From Mesostigma viride (lineage: Eukaryota > Streptophyta > Mesostigmatophyceae > Mesostigmatales > Mesostigmataceae): a stretch of DNA of 64,000 bases. Shown piece by piece: positions 21,623 through 33,425 of this stretch. Location: assembly GCA_009746045.1 (NCBI GenBank), contig RPFO01001351.1:1-64000 (forward strand), given 5' to 3'. The notes beneath the pieces were generated by a model. The model had not been told where the DNA came from, did no database searches, and worked only from the letters and a program-made list of their open reading frames with translations. The position numbers and the translations under genes are program-made. Positions within the stretch are counted from its first letter, which is position 1, and every line of letters starts with the position of its first letter.

Positions 21623-21790
21623 AATGGCCGACCTACCTCCAGCTCCGGCAGACCAAGGCGGGGCAGCCGGTGTACTGGAAGGGGGCGGCCATCTACGTCG
21701 GCCATAAGCCCTGGCAGGCGACCCCCCCCCCCCCCCGCGTCCCCAGCGACTCCAGACGCCCCAGCTTGGGGGAATACAGCAGTAGTAGTG
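21623..21790 (+). mobile_element. Element C: ORF1 C-terminal fragment joined to tail of B
   Basis: It begins with atggccgacctacctccagc directly after the TTAA tail of B and corresponds to the last ~50 codons of ORF1, then has a poly-C run (21721-21736) and the start of the 3' UTR (gaatacagcagtagtagtgtag). Homology stops at about 21795. Confidence 0.7.
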
Positions 21791-21795
21791 TAGAA

Positions 21796-23315
21796 TCACA
21801 ACGGTACGAGCCGCGCCAAAATCTGCCCTCGTAAGCGGTACCCGAAAAGTGGCGCCAAATGCGATTTTTGGTGTGCGCGTGCACGAAAGTGACCGAATTC
21901 CGGGCGACAGGCATGGCGGTCTGGCAGGCCATGCTGAGCGTGTATAAAGGCACTATCAAGGCTGAAATTTTACGATTATCCTCCTAGGGTGTTATTCGAT
22001 CCACCACTGTTTTTTTTTCGCCATAAAATTTGAGGAATCGAACAGCATGTTGCGTCATTCATAGGTGGGTGCCTGAATGGTCGCAGATTTTCTCTCGACC
22101 CCACCTGACCGCAGCAAAAAATTTTCCCGATGAAGTGCGCCCTAAGATCGGGGTTTCGATCACAAACGACGCATTTTTTAATTCTAAAGACTTTGACCGA
22201 ACGACTTTCTTCATTACCGCTGCAAATTTTTTTTCCTGAGCTACCGCATATTTCCGACCAATTTCAAGGCTGCGTCAGGCTTGGCAGACCCATACTTCGT
22301 ATATATCTGCGTTTGCCCGAACTTCATGTTTAATGCAGGCTTTGTGGACTCTAAAGACGCCCACGATGTTGGGGCTTTTATCAGCCTCTGGACATGCACA
22401 AACTGCGGTCAGTGCTCAGGTGAATGCCGGAACGACTTTCTGTGGCGGGGTGTGCGAAACAGACATCAAGCGCAAGGCAGACATGGATACCTCCGAGCGG
22501 TATGTTCCCATACTCATATCTATGGGCGAATTCACTCCTTGTTGAAGCCCTGACCTTGTTACGGATGAATATGTTACCAGTTCCCCATCTCCGTCCGGAG
22601 TTTCTCTTTTGGTCATCTTCTTATCTTACGGAAGTGCGTCATGAATCGTATAGCGAGCTACGGTTTCATTAATTAATTAATTAATTAATAGGGAGCTACG
22701 GTTTCATGGCAAGCCTTTTCTTCACATCAGCGACGTACAGGTTACCTTAGAGGCTAGGGATGTCAAGGAATTCTTCACACGGATATTAGGAAGGTTGCAT
22801 GATGGATTGCGGGCAAGATATTACGGGCTCAGGGCTGGCTGGCAGCCTTGCAGCGCTATTGCCGCCGATGGCAATGATTTGCAGGCAGGGCTATGGATCA
22901 CCAAGCTGTTGCTTCGCTCTAGTTGTACATGCTGCAATTAATTGGCATTGCACATGCTCACGGCAAGTAATGTTGCATGACATGGTTGACCACGAAGATT
23001 GATGGAAAACCCAGAAGCAATTGGTGGCTTTCTTGGATGCTTGATGGCTTCACGTACATGCTTGTGAGTCCATAACACCCACTGCATACGTGCCCGCCAT
23101 CTCTAAGCTGAAAGCATCTGCCTTCAACAAGCATCTTGAGACATGCATGCACATGAGAACTGTCATGGTTTGTGGAGAGGGTGGCATATTGCGTGAGAGC
23201 GGAGAGAGGACAGTGGCCGGGCTAGGCCAGCTACCTGTGCTGCCACACGGCCGGGCGGCAAACACTGATGCTCAAGCTGCCTTGCACGCCAGCACCCTCG
23301 CTGCCTTACACGCCA
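21796..23315. other. Unassigned sequence with a tail-only retro-insertion
   Basis: No coding region is supported. The only clear structure is (TTAA)n at 22670-22692 between 15-bp direct repeats. Near 23280-23315 there is a local tandem repeat (ctgccttgcacgcc / ctgccttacacgcc) just before the TIR of the large element. Confidence 0.4.
22655..22707. mobile_element. Tail-only retrotransposon insertion, 15-bp TSD
   Basis: gagctacggtttcat at 22655-22669 is repeated perfectly at 22693-22707. The 23-bp insert between them is almost only TTAA units, the same tail found behind element B. Confidence 0.65.
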
Positions 23316-23549
23316 CTGCCCCAAACACCCGTAGGTTTGGTAAATTTGCATTTACCAAAACCAAATTTTTTGACATATGCGTTTTTTGGTCTTCAATGAC
23401 GCATATGGTTGGGAAAAACACCAAAACAATGTTCTGACCAAAAATTTTTCATGGCTTGTGTCAGAAAATTGACGTGAAGGTGCTTTTCAGGGCATTTTGT
23501 GCCAAATATGACATGTCAATTTTTCCTGACTGCAGTTTTGCTCTAAATA

Positions 23550-24711
23550 TGACTCATATGTGGTGGTTAAGGTCTATCTAGTGCCCCAAGAGGGATTGCA
23601 AAGTTGCACATTTTTTGGATACCTGCAGGGGTCCCAACGGTGACGTCAAGTAGCATAAAAACCGCGGTTTTGCTCGGTTTTAGCCTGTTTAGGCACCCTA
23701 GACCATGCAAATGAGCTCAGATTGGAGCCAAACTTGGCAGCTGCCCTTGCCATGCTGATAAAAGAACATGAGCAAAGTTGCACATTTTTTGGATGCCTGC
23801 AGGGCACCCTGGGTGACGTCAAATAGCATAAAAACCGCGTTTTTGCTCGGTTTAGCCCATTTAGGCACCCTATACCATGCAAATGAGCTCAGATTGGAGC
23901 CAAACTTGGCAGCTGCCCTTGCCATGCTGAAACACGAACATGTGCAAAGTTGCACATGTTTTGGATGCCTGCAGGGCACCCTGGGTGACGCCAAGTAGCA
24001 TAAAAATAATTGACGTGAAGGCGCAAATACGACATGTCAATTTTTTCTGGCTGCAGTTTTGCTCTAAACATGGCCCATATGTGGTGGTTAAGGTCTATCT
24101 AGTACCCCAAGAGGGATTGCAAAGTTGCACATTTTTTGGATACCTGCAGGGGTCCCAACGGTGACGTCAAGTAGCATAAAACCGCGGTTTTGCTCGGTTT
24201 TAGCCTGTTTAGGCACCCTAGACCATGCAAATGAGCTCAGATTGCAGCCAAACTTGGCAGCTGCCCTTGACATGCTGATAAAAGAACATGAGCAAAGTTG
24301 CAAATTTTTTGGATGCCTGCAGGGCACCCTGGGTGACGTCAATTAGCATAAAAAACGCGTTTTTGCTCGGTTTTAGCCCATTTAGGCACCCTAGACCATG
24401 CAAATGAGCTCAGATTGGAGCCAAACTTGGCAGCTGCCCTTGCCATGCTGATAAACGAACATGTGCAAAGTTGCACATTTTTTGGATGCCTGCAGGGCAC
24501 CCTGGGTGACGTCAAATAGCATAAAAAATGCAGTTTTGCTCGGTTTCAGCCTATTTAGGCACCCTAGACCATGCAAATGAGCTCAGATTGGAGCCAAACT
24601 TGGCAGCTGCCCTTGCCATGCTGATAAAAGAACATGTGCAAAGTTGAACATGTTTTGGATGCCTGCAGGGCACCCTGGGTGACGCCAAGTAGCATAAAAA
24701 TAATTGACGTG
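23550..24711 (+). repeat. ~173-bp satellite, left arm outer part
   Basis: Monomers are marked by ccatgcaaatgagctcag at 23703, 23875, 24223, 24396 and 24569 (spacing 172-173 or 348 bp). Two monomer types alternate: A (ggatgcctgcagggcaccctgggtgacg) and B (ggatacctgcaggggtcccaacggtgacg plus the gacgtgaaggcgcaaatacgacatgtcaa segment). Confidence 0.9.
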
Positions 24712-25414
24712 TGTAACAACCAAATGTTACATCCAAAGTTTTCCTACTGTTGAATCTTATTATGAGTTCTTTAGGACAATTATTTGAGAAGTTAGGAGGC
24801 TTCGACGTCTGATAGATATTGGGCCTGTTGAGATCTGTCGAATCTATTGTTCTACCCTCATTGGTCGTGGCCTGATCCACGTAGGGTACTTTGCATGGTG
24901 TTGTTTAGTCAGTCAAAGATTCTCTGCAGTACCGTTGTACCTGGTGGATTTGGTTCCAGGTCCTTGAGATTTCGTATGTACTGGCTTTGTGTTGTGTGGA
25001 GGATTCGGAGGCTAAGATCTTATCTTGAGTGATCCTCACTTTTGATTGGTCCTTCCGGGTTAGGGTTGGATGGATGCTGCGTGCACGATGACTTTTATCC
25101 TGGTTGGGGCGGCCGTGCATGTGTGCGTACGTGAGAGCTAAAGCTATGGTGTAATTCAAGGGTTTCCTTGTTTCATCAATCAAACAACCCTTGCCAAAAG
25201 TCAACTATAACTTCAACAGATAGTCGACTTGGATATAACTTGTCTGTTGTGTCTAACAAGGGTGGGGACTCATTCCCTTAACTGTTGAAGATCCATCTTC
25301 ATTGCTTCTCTGGACGTGAAGTTATCTGTCGCGACTCCAACCCAGGTATAAAGATCTTTTCACGCTAATGTTGATACTGAGGCTGTTGCAAACACAACAT
25401 TTTTAGTCGTTACA
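24712..25414 (+). repeat. 5' LTR (703 bp)
   Basis: TGTAAC...GTTACA termini; paired with 33426-34128. Differences seen are tgtactgg/tgtgctgg and agtcgac/agttgac. Confidence 0.95.
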
Positions 25415-25432
25415 TTGGTATCGGAGGTTTCT
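25415..25432 (+). promoter_or_regulatory. Primer binding site
   Basis: ttggtatcggaggttt directly follows the 5' LTR. It resembles the TGGTATCAGAGC sites primed by initiator Met-tRNA in Ty3 elements, with mismatches. Confidence 0.6.
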
Positions 25433-25633
25433 ACCTAGGTGTTGGTTGTCTTGACAGTATTAGTTCACGATTAACAATGGAATTCTTGCCAGACCCAGAG
25501 AGGGTACGTTATGCTGTGTATTCGGACAGTTCTTAAGAGTGTGACTCATCCTTATGTGACAGTCTTGCTCTGAGAACTGCCTTGAGCCCATAAGTCTCTA
25601 ACGTTCCCCAGTCCGGCATGCGCGACCCATGGA

Positions 25634-27418
25634 GTGATGAGTAACCCGGAGACACAACCACCGTTATCAAGTAAGAGAGTTGAAGATGCAACCACATCTT
25701 TAGCAGCTCAACGGACGACCGGTGATGAAAGGGTTTCATCATCTACTCCCAGACGTCAACTATTTGGAGATACCACCTTAATGTCTGCTTCCCGCAGATA
25801 TTCGCTGTCGGTCGGCCCAAAGTTCTCCATCTTGCCCCTCGGTGTGCAACCAGGCGAGCCCTCCCTGCGTGGCATTGGTAGAGGTGTACCACGGTTCTCC
25901 AACGTGGGGACACGCGTTCGCCAGCACCCGAATACGGTTCGGCTATTCGTTTTGGCTACAACACGGTGCCGGGGCGAGACGGCACTCGGCTAGCGGCTGA
26001 CGAGCTGACAGCGGAGAAAATTCGATTACAACATGAACGTGAGGAAGCTGCGAGAGCTAGAAGTGTGGCGGAAGCGCTGGAGAAGAGTGTGGGTAGGACT
26101 ATTGCGCGTGTGCAGCAACTTGAGTCGCAAGGGCAGGCGGGCGATGGAGAGTCTGTTTTCGTGGATCAACCGTCTCCAACACTGGGTATACGAGGGTATA
26201 TGCGGTTGACGCTCCTTTTGTTGATGAAGGGACAGATGCACAGGGGCATGAGCCTCCACGGCTCTCGGTGGCTGCGACATTGCGGAGAATCAGAATGCAC
26301 CACACGCCCCAGTGATGGAGCTCACGTCTTTGTATCCTCGTACTGTTCCTTTTCCAAGGTGGAGTCGGTAGACAAGCTATCGCTGACCAACCTTACCCAT
26401 CGCAGCTTCGACCATTTCTCCACCAAGTTTCAGGATGTCTTCGCTATCCACTTCGCCAACTATGGGCCCAAGGCAGAGGAACGTCTCACGATGGACATCC
26501 AGAAGAGAATGGTTAGGCAGCGGATGAGCGACAGTGCCAGCGACCGTTTTGATGAGTTTTTGCGTTCTGTGGCTGGACGTGCGTGTACCGACCTCCCCTC
26601 TCTCCTATTGGGCTTTCGCCGGTTTCTGTTACCCCAGGATCAGCTTCGCATGGATCGGGACGCACTGGCTAACTGTACGCAGGCTGGTTTGACGCTGCCA
26701 CAGTTCGTGGAGCAATTCACCAACCTTAGAGCCAAGATTCCCAATGCTCTGACGCAGAGGCGCTTCACAGACTACTGCATGGCATGGCTCCACACGTGCG
26801 ACTGGATGTGGACAAGCACTTCTCCCAGTTCGACTACGTGGATTGGCAATGGGACAAGGTGTTGTCTTATGTGCTTACCCTTTGTCGTGTGCCTGCTTTT
26901 TCTGTCAAGTGGGAACCTGTGGCCACGCCAGTGCCACCCATCAAGAAGTCCCTGAACCAGCTGGATGACCTCCTGGGGGAACTCAATGCTTGGATCCCAC
27001 CCAGGGTAACTGTTTTATCTGCAACCAGCCAGGTCACTTTGCACGGGACTGCCCTAGACGGGACCAGTTTCCCCCTGCCACGAGAGGACCTTTTGGCGCC
27101 CTGCCATCTCCCAGGCCACCCAACCTTCCTCCTGGCGTTCCTGCTGGCGATCACCGGATGCAGCCAGGGTTCCAGCCCAACTTCCAGCCCTCTGGGAGGT
27201 TCCAGTCCCGCGCTAGGCCCTTCAGCAGACAGGATAAGCGTAGGATGGTGAACGCTCTCATGCAGCTGCTGGCAGATGAGGAGGATGGGGGGACGAGGAT
27301 GAGCCTCCAGCACCACCTGAGCAGCTTCCACCATCGGGCAGTGGAGCATCCCCAGACCCACCTGAGTCAAAAAACTAGTTGGGTCCCCAGGTCATCCTTC
27401 TGTCATGGCCAGGTCTGA
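25634..27418 (+). CDS. gag: Chromovirus gag (capsid and zinc knuckle), frame-broken
   Basis: Gag is read in four successive frame segments: 25634-25990, 25966-26790, 26784-27000 and 26990-27418. The first is a disordered N-terminus. The second has a coiled coil (EKIRLQHEREEAARARS) and a retrotransposon capsid region (26340-26780: helices with FDHFSTKFQDVFAIHF and FVEQFTNLRAKIPN). The last has a CCHC zinc knuckle, CFICNQPGHFARDC, then a Pro/Phe-rich tail. Gag assembles the particle and binds genomic RNA. The frame breaks lie in an element with nearly identical LTRs, so they may be assembly errors. Confidence 0.8.
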
Positions 27419-30400
27419 CCTGCCTGCTGTTGACGTTAGGCCAGTGAACACTGTGGGTGCTTCTGACCCTGCTGTCCCTGTGGGTCCTCCTGTACCAGGT
27501 CACTTACTCAAGTTTCAGGCTAGGCTCCTCAACGTGCCAGTCCCCTTGGCTCAGCCAGCTTGCTTGTTTATGATTGATTCTGGTGCTGGCAGTAATTATA
27601 TTGCTGCATCCTTGGTGCAGGAGCTGAAGTTGCCTGTGTTGGCCCACCCCACACCTGTCATGGTGCAGTATTCTGATGGCAGGAGAAGCTGCTCACCTGG
27701 CTATGTGCAGCTCATCTTCCAAGTTTGTTCATCCCAGACTTTGGAAGTGACAGCAGATGTCATTCCCCTCACGGCAGCAGATGTGATTTTGGGGATCCCA
27801 TGGTTGTCTGACACCAATCCTGCTATTTCTTGGCCTGACAGGGTGGTCCAGTTCAAGGATGGGACAGTGTGGGATGCTACCTGTGTGTTGCCAGGGGGGA
27901 GAAGAACAGCCACTGAGTGCTGTTCCACACAGACAGCTGTCAATGATGGCAAGGGAGGGGAAGCAGGTGCGAAAGGGGTGGATCAAGAGCCGACTTTGGA
28001 GGAGAAACGGGCTGCCCTACTGAAGCATGTGTGGTCTGCCAAGCATACTCTGTCTTATTTGGCCACCTATCCAGTGGAACACATCTTTTTCCTGCATTTG
28101 GTGCCTAATGAACCTGAGTCTGCTAGTGGTCATTCTGTCAATGCTGTCAGTTCTACTGTCACCACTGAGCAACAACAGCAGCATGATGCCTTGTTGGACA
28201 GGTATGGAGCCATCTTTGAGGACAAGATGCCCCAGTATCCTCCTGAGGGACCCATCACACATGTCATCAAGTTGGTAGAGGGTGCTCGTCCTCCTTTGTG
28301 CCTATGTACAGGATGGGCCCTGCAGAGATGGCAGAGCTGAAGACCATACTTATTGGCCTGTTGGAGGCTGGTCTGATCCTCCCAGCTAACAGTCCTTTCA
28401 GTTCTGGGTGTTTGCTTGTACCCAAGCATGATGGGGGGTGGAGGTTGTGCATTGACCTGAGGGGACTGAACAAGGTGACTGTCAAGTCCAGGTACCCTCT
28501 GCCCAGAATTGATGAGTTGCTGGAGAGGACTGCAGGAGCTGCCTTCTTTACCAAGTTTGACCTCAGGCATGCTTTCTGGCAGATCAGGGTGGCTACTGAG
28601 GACATCCCCAAGACGGCCTTTTCTACCCCATGGGGACAGTTCCAGTGGACAGTAATGCCCATGGGTGCCTCTAACAGTCCTGCCACTATGCAGATGTTTG
28701 TCAATGCCATCTTTGGCCACCTGACTGGAAATGCCCTGCCCCAGATCTCACCTGACCTTCGCAACCCCAGGTTCAAGGACATTGCCCACTTGTGTGACAC
28801 TACCAGGGTGGTCTTCAGGACTTGTGTGGTCGTCTACCTGGACGACATTCTGGTACACTCTCGTACCTTCAGGGAGCACCTGGAGAACGTGGAGGAGGTC
28901 CTTAAGGTGATCCATCAGTATCATCTGTCGGTGAAGAGGTCCAAGGTGGAGTGGGGCCAAGAGGTGAAGTTTCTGGGCTACCAGCTGAGCGCTGCAGGTA
29001 TGACTCCTGAGGCCAGCAAGGTCTCTGCTGTTTTGGAGTGGCCTGTGTTGAAGTCAGCTCAGGATGTCAGATCCTTTCTGGGCCTGGTGGGCTGGTACCG
29101 ACGGTTCATTCCCTGACATGGCGGCCATCTCTGGTCCCCTGTTAGCCCTGCTCAAGAAGGATGTCCCTTTGAATGGACTGCAGCATGCCAGCAAGCTTTT
29201 GATGTGTTGAAGCAGAAGCTTACCACTGCTCCCTTGTTGGTGGGCCCCAACCCAGACTTGCCATACCAGGTTAGGTCTGACGCCTCACAGGGTGCTATTG
29301 GTGCAGTACTAATGCAAGATCATGGTAAGGGCCCTCAACCAGTGGAATACATGTCCAGGAGTATGACGTCTGCAGAACGTAACTACCCTGTTCATGAGCA
29401 AGAGCTGTTGGGATTGGTGGTGGCCTGTCACAAGTGGGAACACCTACTGAAGGGGGCCCAGTTTTCTGTGGCCAGCAGCGCCAGAGATGGGCAGGGCAAC
29501 GAGTCTATTACCCTGATGACTGACCACAGGCCCTTGGTACATGTGTTGGAACAGACCCGGATGAGTAAGAGGATGGCTGGATGGATGGAGTTCCTGGGGG
29601 GGTTTGGACCTTTCTCTGTGAGGTACATTCCTGGTACGCAGAATGTGGTGCCTGACGCCCTGTCCAGGAGGAGGGATTTGATGGGAAGTTTTCATGAGGA
29701 CTTGGACATCTGTGCTGCCCTGATTTCTGTGGTAGAGTGTGGAGCCTTGACTAGAGCTCAGGCCAACAACCAGAAGGTTTCTCAACTGTTGACACCACCT
29801 GTAGGGAATAACGGTGGTCCCGTGATGCTCATCGACCAGGGCTCTGTCCCAGAGTTGACAGGCGTCCAGGAGGGTGTCCAGTCACTGTCTGACAGTCTTA
29901 GGAGAAGTCCTGAAGGTGTGGTGCCCACTCCCACAGAGCAGCCAGGTGAGGGAGGCCCTGCTAGGCGCAGCAGAGGTAGGCCCAGGAAGTGGGTCATGGA
30001 CCCTGTGTTGGTAGGCCGGTCCAAGGTGTTGGCCTCTCAGGTGATGGCAAGGTCAAAAGGGCCTATAGCTACTACTGTCTCATCCAAGCAGTTGGTGGCT
30101 AGCCCTGGGCAGGAAGAGGAGATGCAGATGCAGCCCCTGGGACCTGACAAGGACCTGGTGTTGCCTAACCCTTTAAATATTTCCCTGCTGGACGTCATCA
30201 AGGCCTTCACCAAGACGGAGGACATGGCTACTGCAGCTATCCAGAGGGGCAACTTTGGCAATAGACCTGTAGAATACTGGGAGGGCGTTCTGTATGTTCA
30301 CACTCATGATGCAGAGCACACGGTGACTAGAAAAGTGTATGTGCCTGAGATGGCCATTCCCACAGTGTTACATTGTTTCCATGACGATGTGACTGCGTGT

Positions 30401-31739
30401 CATCCTGGTTATGCTAAGCTACTTCATGAGGTGCAGCAGAGGTTTTGGTGGCCTGGCCTTTATCAGGATGTTAAGGCCTATGTGGATTCCTGTGACTCCT
30501 GCCAGAGAAATAAGGTCAGGAACCAAGCCACGCCCATTTTCCCATGGCTATGCCCATTCCCCTGCGCCCTTGGATCAGTGTGACTATGGATTTTATCTGT
30601 GGTCTTCCCATGTCAGATGGTGGCAATGACAGGATCCTTGTGGTCATGGACAGGCTGTCCAGGATGTGCCATCTGATTCCTTGCAATACTCATCTCACCG
30701 CTGCACAGTGTGTGGATTTGTTTATGAAGGAGATCTACCGTCTGCACGGCATGCCTAGAGTGATCATCACTGATCAGGACCCCCTTTGGCTGTCAGGGTT
30801 TTGGAAGTCATTCTTTGACATCCTAGACACTAAGCTGGCATTCGGTGTGGCATACAGGTGTGCCAGTACTGGGGCGGTGGAGAGGATGAACAGAATTGTC
30901 AGGGAGTGTCAAAAGCACTATTGTACACACGACAACAAGGACTGGGACAAGAAGATACCTTTCATAGAGTTCGCAATCAACAACTCTCCTCTGGCTCCTC
31001 ACCAGATGTCCCCCTTCGTGATCTGCAATGGCCAGTGTCCCTTGACACCATTCGACTTGGAACTGCCTGACAGAGACGCTGAAGGCCCTTTCCAGCGACG
31101 TCTTGGTTCAGTCCAGCAGTTGTTGGCTTCCTTCCAGGAGGCTCACAGCATTGTGGCTACCCAGCTGTTGAGGACACAGGACAAGTACCTGACTACGCCT
31201 GGCAGCAAACGGTGGCCAGTCATTCCTTTGTAGCTCCTGGGGACTTGGTGTTGCTGGAAGCCAACAGAGTGCTGCCTGAGAAGGAGCAATGCAGGAAACT
31301 GCAACCACTCTGGTTGGGTCCTTACCCAGTGTTGGCAACCTTCCACTATGGTACAGTGGTCCAGGTCCAAGTGCCTTCTCACTGGAAGCTCAGGAATAAT
31401 ATTTTTCACCTAGCCCAGCTGAAGCTGTACAGGCGCAACACCTTACCAGGCAGATTGTCTGCCCCTTTGCCTTATGAATTGGATTCTGAGGGGGAGAAGA
31501 TCTATGAAGTGGAGCGGTTGTTGGCTCACAGGGTGAAGGGGAAAGGTCGTACCAAACAGTTGCAGTTTAAGGTACACTGGAAGGGAGAGCTAGAGGTGAC
31601 TGCTACGTGGCTGTGGTTGTCTGATCTCACCAACAGTCACTCTGCTGTACTAGAGTATTGTCAGCGTCATGGTATCACCTTGCCTGAGTGGTATGTCATG
31701 GGCTCTGAGCGGTGTGCTCCCCTTCATAGCTCCCAGTGA
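27405..31739 (+). CDS. pol: Chromovirus pol (PR-RT-RH-INT-chromodomain), frame-broken
   Basis: Protease has the active site IDSGAGSNYI (about 27575) and ILGIPWL. Reverse transcriptase (28300-29110) has the LPRIDEL, FDLRHAFWQI and VYLDDILVHS blocks. RNase H (29200-29680) has RSDASQGAIGAVL and TDHRPLVHVL. Integrase (30380-31200) has an HHCC finger (HPGY ... CDSCQ) and the DDE residues in MDFICGLP, ITDQDPLW and GAVERMNR. A chromodomain (about 31500-31680: YEVERLLAHR ... FKVHWKGELEVTATWLWLSDL) closes the protein. Frame breaks occur near 28290 (TTT), 29110 (CCC), 29165 (CCC), 30540 (CCC) and 31190, mostly at homopolymers. The chromodomain places it among chromoviruses, whose chromodomain can direct insertion to heterochromatin. 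Confidence 0.92.
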
Positions 31740-31787
31740 GCACTGCTAACACCTCTTTTTGGTGTTTTGTGTCTGTGGTTGCCAGCC

Positions 31788-33021
31788 ATGGCCGACTCCC
31801 ATCCTGAGGGGACACCCAGGCCACCTGCACGAACCCAAGAGGACGTGAGGGCTACGTATGTCTTTCAGCACGACTACGCTGGCCCCAGAGCCCGGGCCCT
31901 TCGATCCAGGAAGACGCTGGGTTTGTGGAAGCCCATTTTCTCAATCTGTTCCAGCGTATGGTACATGATCAGCAACGGCACGAGCAGCGTCACGGGGCCT
32001 TGATAACCAGGTTGATTAATGTGGAGGGTCTGGTTACTCAGATGGCAGAACACTTGAGGGCTGGGCACATTCCAACTGTGGGTTCTGCTGTGCCTGCAGT
32101 TTCTGAGGCTCCAGTAGCTCAGGAGGCTATCCCCACCCCGGTGGTCTCAGTCCCCTCTCCTACGGAGGCTCCTCCACCCCCTAAGGTGGTGGTACACTTG
32201 CCCAGGTCAGCTGTTCCAACAAAACAGGTGGAGCAGTTCTTGGACCACCGTAATTGTGCTCCTGGACAGTGCGAGTGGTGTAAATCCTTGTACACAGCCA
32301 TGCAGGCATTGGATCAGACAGTGGTGGAGGAGGGTGAACTAGTACCTGAGGGTATGGTAGAGTTGGCCCTTGACTGTCTGCCCCCCAGTCTCTGTGAGAT
32401 TGGGTCACCTATGGTGGCTTACATTATGCACACCGTCTTTGCAGTGTACCCGTGGCCTTCGTTTGACATGAGGCCGGTGGAGGGCCAGGACTTGATGGAG
32501 GCTCTGCCCAGTGACCTGAGACTCGCCTTTGCAGGGCTCAAGCCAGTTGGATATTCCCAGACCTACACTGAGCTACTTGAGCAGGCTGTCAAGCAGGGAG
32601 AGTTTGACCTTACCCGTCGTCCAACTGCTCTGTGATGTCTTGTTTTCCACGCAAGGACAGCACAGTCTTTGTGGGGCTGCAGTTACCAAAGTTCCCTAAC
32701 GAGCTGAGGGCCAGGCTCACACCTTTGAGGGTGCTGGTACCCATCTTGGGCGCCAGGTGGGGGCCTATCAAGGCCTTTCTACAGCTGTGGTGGGCCTATA
32801 GCAGCTGGCTATGTCGCCATAAGACTGCCAGTGGCTGGGTCTTCGATCCCCTCCGACAGGCTGTGGTCACTCTGTCCTACCCTGCCCAGTGCAGTAGGTT
32901 TTCAGCTGAGTTGGGCAAGGCTGCTGAGACCTGCTTGGATATTCAGGTCAGCAGGAACTGGCCAGATCTGGTGTCCATGGTGGAGCATTTCCCAGTGTTT
33001 GGAACGAGGGGAAGGATATGA
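31788..33021 (+). CDS. Additional ORF downstream of pol in the chromovirus
   Basis: I do not recognise it. From ATG 31788 the reading passes through three frames (31788-~31910, 31925-32635, 32632-33021), about 400 residues in all. It has a helical, Gln/His-rich start (FQRMVHDQQRHEQRHGALI), a Pro/Val-rich linker, a short CxxxC-like stretch (CAPGQCEWCKSLY) and a Leu-rich C-terminal part with several Trp. No signal peptide or transmembrane span is visible, so it is not env-like. It lies between pol and the polypurine tract, on the sense strand, where some plant and fungal Ty3 elements carry extra genes. Function unknown. Confidence 0.5.
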
Positions 33022-33413
33022 AGAAGGGGGATTGGTTCACTCTGTGAAGGGTTCCAGGATGGTTGGAGATGGGCTGTGGAGTGAGGTGGGGATCCAGAAT
33101 GGAGGCGACCAGTTCTGATGTCCAGTCCAGATTTCCAGCAATGACAGTTCTGAGTTCATGGTAGCTTTGCAGTTGTATTATCCAGGCATGGTTGCCTGTG
33201 TGTTAGTCACTTGATGACATTTCATCTGTGGGTGAATTTGTCTTATTCAGGGTTGACATGATCAGATGGTACTGAGATAGGAGGCCCTTTGGGGATGTAA
33301 AAACCCACTTGCTTGTCCCAAGAGGTGGTGGACTTCCTGTTTAATGTTGTGTTGTTTTGTGGAGGTTGTTGTTTTATTCTTCTTGGCTTCTAGGAACTGG
33401 GAGTTCCTGTCTT
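33022..33413 (+). other. Chromovirus 3' untranslated region
   Basis: A T/G-rich sequence between the extra ORF and the polypurine tract. No ORF is supported. Confidence 0.6.
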
Positions 33414-33425
33414 GAGGGGGAGATA
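33414..33425 (+). promoter_or_regulatory. Polypurine tract
   Basis: gagggggagata immediately precedes the 3' LTR and would prime plus-strand synthesis. Confidence 0.8.
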
